Positions 61,192-64,000 of a DNA stretch of 64,000 nt are shown here, piece after piece. A program made the translations under genes and the position numbers. Below the pieces are notes generated by a model. The model was not told the origin of the DNA and ran no database searches. It saw only the letters and a list, made by a program, of their open reading frames with translations. The stretch comes from Synechococcus sp. KORDI-49 (GTDB lineage: Bacteria; Cyanobacteriota; Cyanobacteriia; PCC-6307; Cyanobiaceae), in NCBI RefSeq assembly GCF_000737575.1, contig NZ_CP006270.1, positions 1,119,163 to 1,183,162 on the forward strand, read 5' to 3'. Every line of letters starts with the position of its first letter. Position 1 is the first letter of the stretch.

Positions 61192-61619
61192 AGTAATGAT
61201 AATAAAGTGATTAGTTGTGTTCCTAAACCATTATGTTTAGATAAAATAAAGTGGTTTAGAAACGGGTTTAGTAAGAACTGAATACAGACGCAAAGGAAGT
61301 GGTATAGATACAATAGGTAGAAACCTGTGTTATCAGTAGAAACACCAACAACGCCACACCTTCGGTGCGCCTGTTGTTTTAGTTTCACCTAATCTTCGTT
61401 TCCAGGATTGTAAGGATTCAGTTCCTGTCTAACCAGTAGGGATACAGAACATTCGCTGCCGCGAATAACCTGTATATCCTGACTGGATTTTTGTTGTCTT
61501 TAGAGAGATTGTTGTCTCCCTTACCCTATATATGGACTTTTATTTTCTATTCCTTCTCCCTTTAGATAGATTTTTATTTTCTATACGGGAGAAGTCAGTC
61601 AGGGTAAGGGTTTTCATAA
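61192..61619. other. 428-bp non-coding region behind the polymerase gene
   Basis: It holds an 8-bp inverted repeat (CTAAACCA / TGGTTTAG, about 61222-61259), two facing repeated words (61284, 61366), a perfect hairpin ATTCGC-TGCC-GCGAAT (61451-61466) and two 34-bp tandem repeats. No gene is visible; probably the control region for the downstream operon. Confidence 0.6.
61516..61583 (-). promoter_or_regulatory. two 34-bp tandem repeats, candidate phage-polymerase promoters
   Basis: 61516-61549 and 61550-61583 are exactly adjacent and agree at 26 of 34 bases. On the minus strand each reads TAGAAAATAAAA, then a variable spacer, then TA(A/T)AGGG and purines. The AT-rich block plus TATAGGG-like core has the size and shape of a T7-type promoter, and transcription would run into the operon starting at 61191. 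No cognate promoter is known for this polymerase. Confidence 0.45.
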
Positions 61620-64000
61620 TCAGGCAAAGATGTATTGACTATCTCTAACAACCTCTAAATCAAGTGTATTGGACTTTGGAAAATCTGTTGCCGGTTCAAT
61701 AGGTAATCCATTCAGTTCTCTGAACCTATCCCAGATGTCCATACCTACCGCTTGGATATAACCTTCCTTCAACCTGTCCAACATCGTGTTCATCGCTCCT
61801 GTCGCGTAAGTATGAGCGGCGTCGTGGATGGTGGAGAAGGAATATTCAAAGTCGTGAAGAGCGATAACCATAATCGCGCTATCAGTCATATGTGTCGCAT
61901 TCGCTGTAATCGCTCTCTTCCACGCTTTCAAGTCGGGTTTTCCCGTTGGTTGTCTCTCGGTAAATCTTCCGTTGTGGAATGAGACAACCCGCTTCGGTGT
62001 TTCATATTCAGGATATTTCATAACCTGAACCGCTCCGGCAGCGTTAGGGATAAGAACCTCTTTCTTACCCATATCATAGATTTCCTTTACTCTATCCTGG
62101 AACCAACCAATAACACTATCAACAGACATAGATGATTGAGTTGTTTGTTCCCAGAGTTTCCAGAGTGATTTGATTTCATCCCGATTCATTTGAAGTGATT
62201 CATCTATCTCATCGTGGATTTTGTAGAACTCACTCATTTGTTTTCGAAGTCCTGCCGAGTATTGAAAAACCATAATCATCTTCTTCGCGACATTCCGTCC
62301 ATAACCAAGTGTCGTCCATTCGTCCAACAGGGTGGTTCTAATCGGTGGAACAGGGTAAGACCTATTCACCTCTAACAATCGGTTCCAGACGCGAAGGTAG
62401 AGGTCTTGTGGCGTGTTTGACGGAGTGATATTCACCGCCTCTGCGTCAGCGGCGTCTAACTTCCAACCAGCGTGAATACCGGCAGCGGAACAGGACATAT
62501 CGACACCACATCGAATGGTGGTAGTGGTTCGTTCTCTCGTGATAAAGATTCGATAGAACTCTTCGCAGGCGGCAGCGAACTGGAAAGGTTTATCAATACC
62601 TTCCAAATAGGACAGCGCCTGTTGTTCATTATCTTTCTCAAACATAGTCGCAATCATTTTGATGTCTTCTATGTTCTGAATAACCCACTCAACTCTCTCA
62701 CCAAACGAAACCTTATCCTTACCGGCATTATTCGCAATCTCTACACATAACCAGAACTTTGTATGTTCATCTATTGGTTGTGGTTCAGCGAACATAATCG
62801 CCGCCTTTTGATAATCGGTTCCCTGTGGTTCTGGTGATGTTTTACAAAGACAATACGCTCTGCCTCTGAAATCCCACATATGAGGATAGTAAAACCTATC
62901 AAGTTTTTGTAAGTCGTTGAGAATGTTATAAACCTGACGAGACCTCCTTCCTTTCTCAACCTTCATCAGTTGTCGAGCGTGTTCATTAGACCAGTTCTTT
63001 TTCGCTTGTCTAAACTCCTCTTCTTTCGCTCGCAGTTCCTTTCCTTCCTGTTCGTAATCACCTCTTCTAACCACACCTATCGCTTGCGCTAAATCGATTG
63101 GTTTCTGATAGATGTGAGGAACGAACTTACCTAACTTGAGGTTGCGGTTGTAAAGGTAAGAAAGGAGTTGAGTAATAAAGGGATTGACTTTGTAAGGAAC
63201 ACTCTGTAATCGGTTGATGTATTCCAGATACAAGGGACTTGTTCTCAACTCACCTTTATGTTCCTGTGGTTTAAGAAGGTCTGCGGAAAGTATCCAACTA
63301 CCAAAGTGTTCGTTTGTTGCCTCAACCGGAACACACAACATAGGTAAATCATCGAAACACCATTTCTTTTGTTGTGCGATGTAATGGTCTTTCCATCTCT
63401 CTGCGGCGTCTGTAAGAACTACATAAACCGCTTTTTGATTACCTTCGATTTGTTTCGTATGTTCCTCAAACAAATCACTTCCATACTTTAGACAACCAGA
63501 CAACAACCACGAACCTATGTGTTTTCTATCAGCGCCAAATGGTTTCCATTCCATCGCTTCCGCTTCTGTAATCCTTCCTTCTTTCCGTAGTTCTTCTCCC
63601 TTCCTTTTCAACGCTCTCATCATATTGTATCGCCAATAGAAAGAAGAACTGCGAGGTCTATCATCACCACCAGAACAGAACTTATCGATGTCTGCGAAGT
63701 ATTCAGGAAAACACTTTTCTACATACTTGAAATAGATTTGTTGTTCTACTCTCTTCGCAATCTTATCTATAAGGTTTGACCTATCCACCGCAGGATAGAC
63801 AACCTTCTCTTGTCCTGTTTTCTTATCCACCATCTTTTCTTTCATAGGTGGAGACATAGCGTTATCCAAAATGATTTGAAGTGCGACGAAGACAGCGAGG
63901 TCTAAATCAAAATAGTTTGACCTCTCATCACTTGGTTGGATTTCCTTTTCGCCTGTGTATTTATTTTTCTTGTAGGTTAGGTTTAGTCCTAAACATCTTT
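61620..64000 (-). CDS. T7-type single-subunit RNA polymerase, 5' end outside window
   Basis: The frame is open to the right edge. From the internal TTG at 63869, 749 residues are seen, and 43 more codons extend upstream (T7 enzyme: 883). Numbering from that TTG: D-x-R-G-R at 333-337 (MWDFRGRAYC); motif A Asp457 in GVDMSCSAAGIHAG; motif B Arg525, Lys529, Tyr537 in RNVAKKMIMVFQYSAG, with the same spacing as T7 R627/K631/Y639; motif C His682-Asp683 in STIHDAAHTY; and a C-terminus YIFA like the T7 FAFA. All catalytic residues are present, so it should be active. It is very diverged from T7 and would transcribe the element from its own promoters. Confidence 0.95.
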   Translation of the reverse strand, partial: RCLGLNLTYKKNKYTGEKEIQPSDERSNYFDLDLAVFVALQIILDNAMSPPMKEKMVDKKTGQEKVVYPAVDRSNLIDKIAKRVEQQIYFKYVEKCFPEYFADIDKFCSGGDDRPRSSSFYWRYNMMRALKRKGEELRKEGRITEAEAMEWKPFGADRKHIGSWLLSGCLKYGSDLFEEHTKQIEGNQKAVYVVLTDAAERWKDHYIAQQKKWCFDDLPMLCVPVEATNEHFGSWILSADLLKPQEHKGELRTSPLYLEYINRLQSVPYKVNPFITQLLSYLYNRNLKLGKFVPHIYQKPIDLAQAIGVVRRGDYEQEGKELRAKEEEFRQAKKNWSNEHARQLMKVEKGRRSRQVYNILNDLQKLDRFYYPHMWDFRGRAYCLCKTSPEPQGTDYQKAAIMFAEPQPIDEHTKFWLCVEIANNAGKDKVSFGERVEWVIQNIEDIKMIATMFEKDNEQQALSYLEGIDKPFQFAAACEEFYRIFITRERTTTTIRCGVDMSCSAAGIHAGWKLDAADAEAVNITPSNTPQDLYLRVWNRLLEVNRSYPVPPIRTTLLDEWTTLGYGRNVAKKMIMVFQYSAGLRKQMSEFYKIHDEIDESLQMNRDEIKSLWKLWEQTTQSSMSVDSVIGWFQDRVKEIYDMGKKEVLIPNAAGAVQVMKYPEYETPKRVVSFHNGRFTERQPTGKPDLKAWKRAITANATHMTDSAIMVIALHDFEYSFSTIHDAAHTYATGAMNTMLDRLKEGYIQAVGMDIWDRFRELNGLPIEPATDFPKSNTLDLEVVRDSQYIFA

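Larger units (their letters stand above)
54884..61374. repeat. dispersed word ACAG(A/G)CGCA, 16 exact copies
   Basis: Exact plus-strand copies start at 54914, 55123, 55446, 55698, 56367, 56950, 57315, 57499, 59647 and 61284. Minus-strand copies start (left base) at 54884, 57340, 58580, 59625, 60413 and 61366. Near matches (8/9) are at 58548 and 58913. Preferred context is (A/C)ACAG(A/G)CGCA(A/G)AGG. About 0.15 copies would be expected by chance. Copies lie in and between genes. Five inverted pairs (54884/54914, 57315/57340, 58548/58580, 59625/59647, 61284/61366) each join an A form to a G form. Confidence 0.85.
55698..61374. repeat. longer inverted copy of the word, 21 bp at 55698 and 61354
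   Basis: At 55698-55718 the word extends as ACAGACGCACGGAAGGTGTG, and on the minus strand at 61374-61354 as ACAGGCGCACCGAAGGTGTG, plus one more G in both. 19 of 21 bases agree; the copies are inverted and 5.6 kb apart, framing the block of small genes. Confidence 0.7.
54520..64000. mobile_element. AT-rich phage-like element inserted in comM, right end outside window
   Basis: GC content falls from above 60% to around 40% exactly where comM homology ends. Inside are a single-subunit phage RNA polymerase, a minus-strand series of small, partly overlapping genes with phage-like features, a 9-bp word repeated 16 times, and paired inverted repeats. No integrase, transposase, portal or terminase is seen in this part, so mechanism and completeness cannot be judged. 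It could be a temperate phage, relic prophage or satellite. An assembly chimera with a viral contig must be excluded, but a gene shared with the host island supports a cyanobacterial origin. Confidence 0.85.

Noticed and set aside
54884-61374. Repeated word as a CRISPR array or Neisseria-type uptake sequence
   Set aside because: Spacing is irregular and copies lie inside genes, so not CRISPR. The sequence is not the Neisseria GCCGTCTGAA word; an uptake role remains only a hypothesis.
54520-64000. Integrase, transposase, portal, terminase or lysis genes
   Set aside because: Looked for in all six frames of the visible part; none found. Their absence may only reflect the window edge.

Overview
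The window reads as the chromosome of a marine picocyanobacterium, most likely Synechococcus. It carries psbX, ycf66, a high-light-inducible protein gene, a DUF1651-type and a DUF4278-type gene, and a two-piece (permuted) tmRNA with the tag ANNIVRFSRQAAPVAA. The host part (1-54519) is GC-rich and densely coded. At about 54520 composition drops abruptly to roughly 40% GC (by eye) and stays there to the right edge. That last 9.5 kb is a foreign, phage-like element lying inside a truncated comM (yifB) gene.

Layout. 1-10.2 kb: a type I secretion cluster (ABC exporter with cyclic-nucleotide-binding-like and C39-like domains, HlyD-type adaptor, small membrane protein, parvulin-type isomerase), a glycosyltransferase and a probable RTX-like substrate. 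10.3-11.6 kb: purB. 11.6-28.4 kb: a surface polysaccharide island with a Wza-type export protein; a lipid cassette of GNAT acyltransferase, acyl carrier protein and ketosynthase; KpsS fused to a PlsC-like acyltransferase; KpsC; a NeuA-like cytidylyltransferase; three related putative glycosyltransferases in overlapping reading frames; a CBS-NeuB-SAF-TIM barrel fusion; and three sulfotransferases. Together these suggest a Kdo-linked, lipid-anchored capsule carrying a nonulosonic (sialic-like) acid and sulfate. 28.4-36.4 kb: a hypervariable stretch of very small genes. 36.4-54.5 kb: mostly core genes (tmRNA, RlmL-type methyltransferase, smc, msrB, an LpxB-like protein, tRNA-Leu(GAG), accC, psbX, ycf66, hli, an ABC transporter, a HIT protein), ending in the broken comM.

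The element (54520-64000+) encodes a single-subunit T7-type RNA polymerase with all catalytic motifs visible; its gene runs off the right edge. Downstream on the same strand are a GIY-YIG-like protein, a protein with an SSB-like acidic tail, a possible scaffold-like protein, a possible ribbon-helix-helix protein, two short proteins resembling phage fibre N-terminal domains, a very basic protein and several unknown small genes. Several of these overlap their neighbours by a few bases, as in a phage operon. At least two small genes point the other way. One of them has a clear homologue in the host small-gene island at 34.3 kb, which ties the element to cyanobacteria. No integrase, portal, terminase or lysis gene is visible in this part.

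Two features of the element look unusual. First, a 9-bp word ACAG(A/G)CGCA occurs 16 times (plus two near matches) between 54.9 and 61.4 kb, in genes and between them. Five inverted pairs each combine one A form with one G form. Second, two adjacent 34-bp repeats lie just downstream of the polymerase gene and end in a TATAGGG-like core, which makes them candidate promoters for that polymerase. The left end next to comM is about 1.2 kb without a convincing gene.
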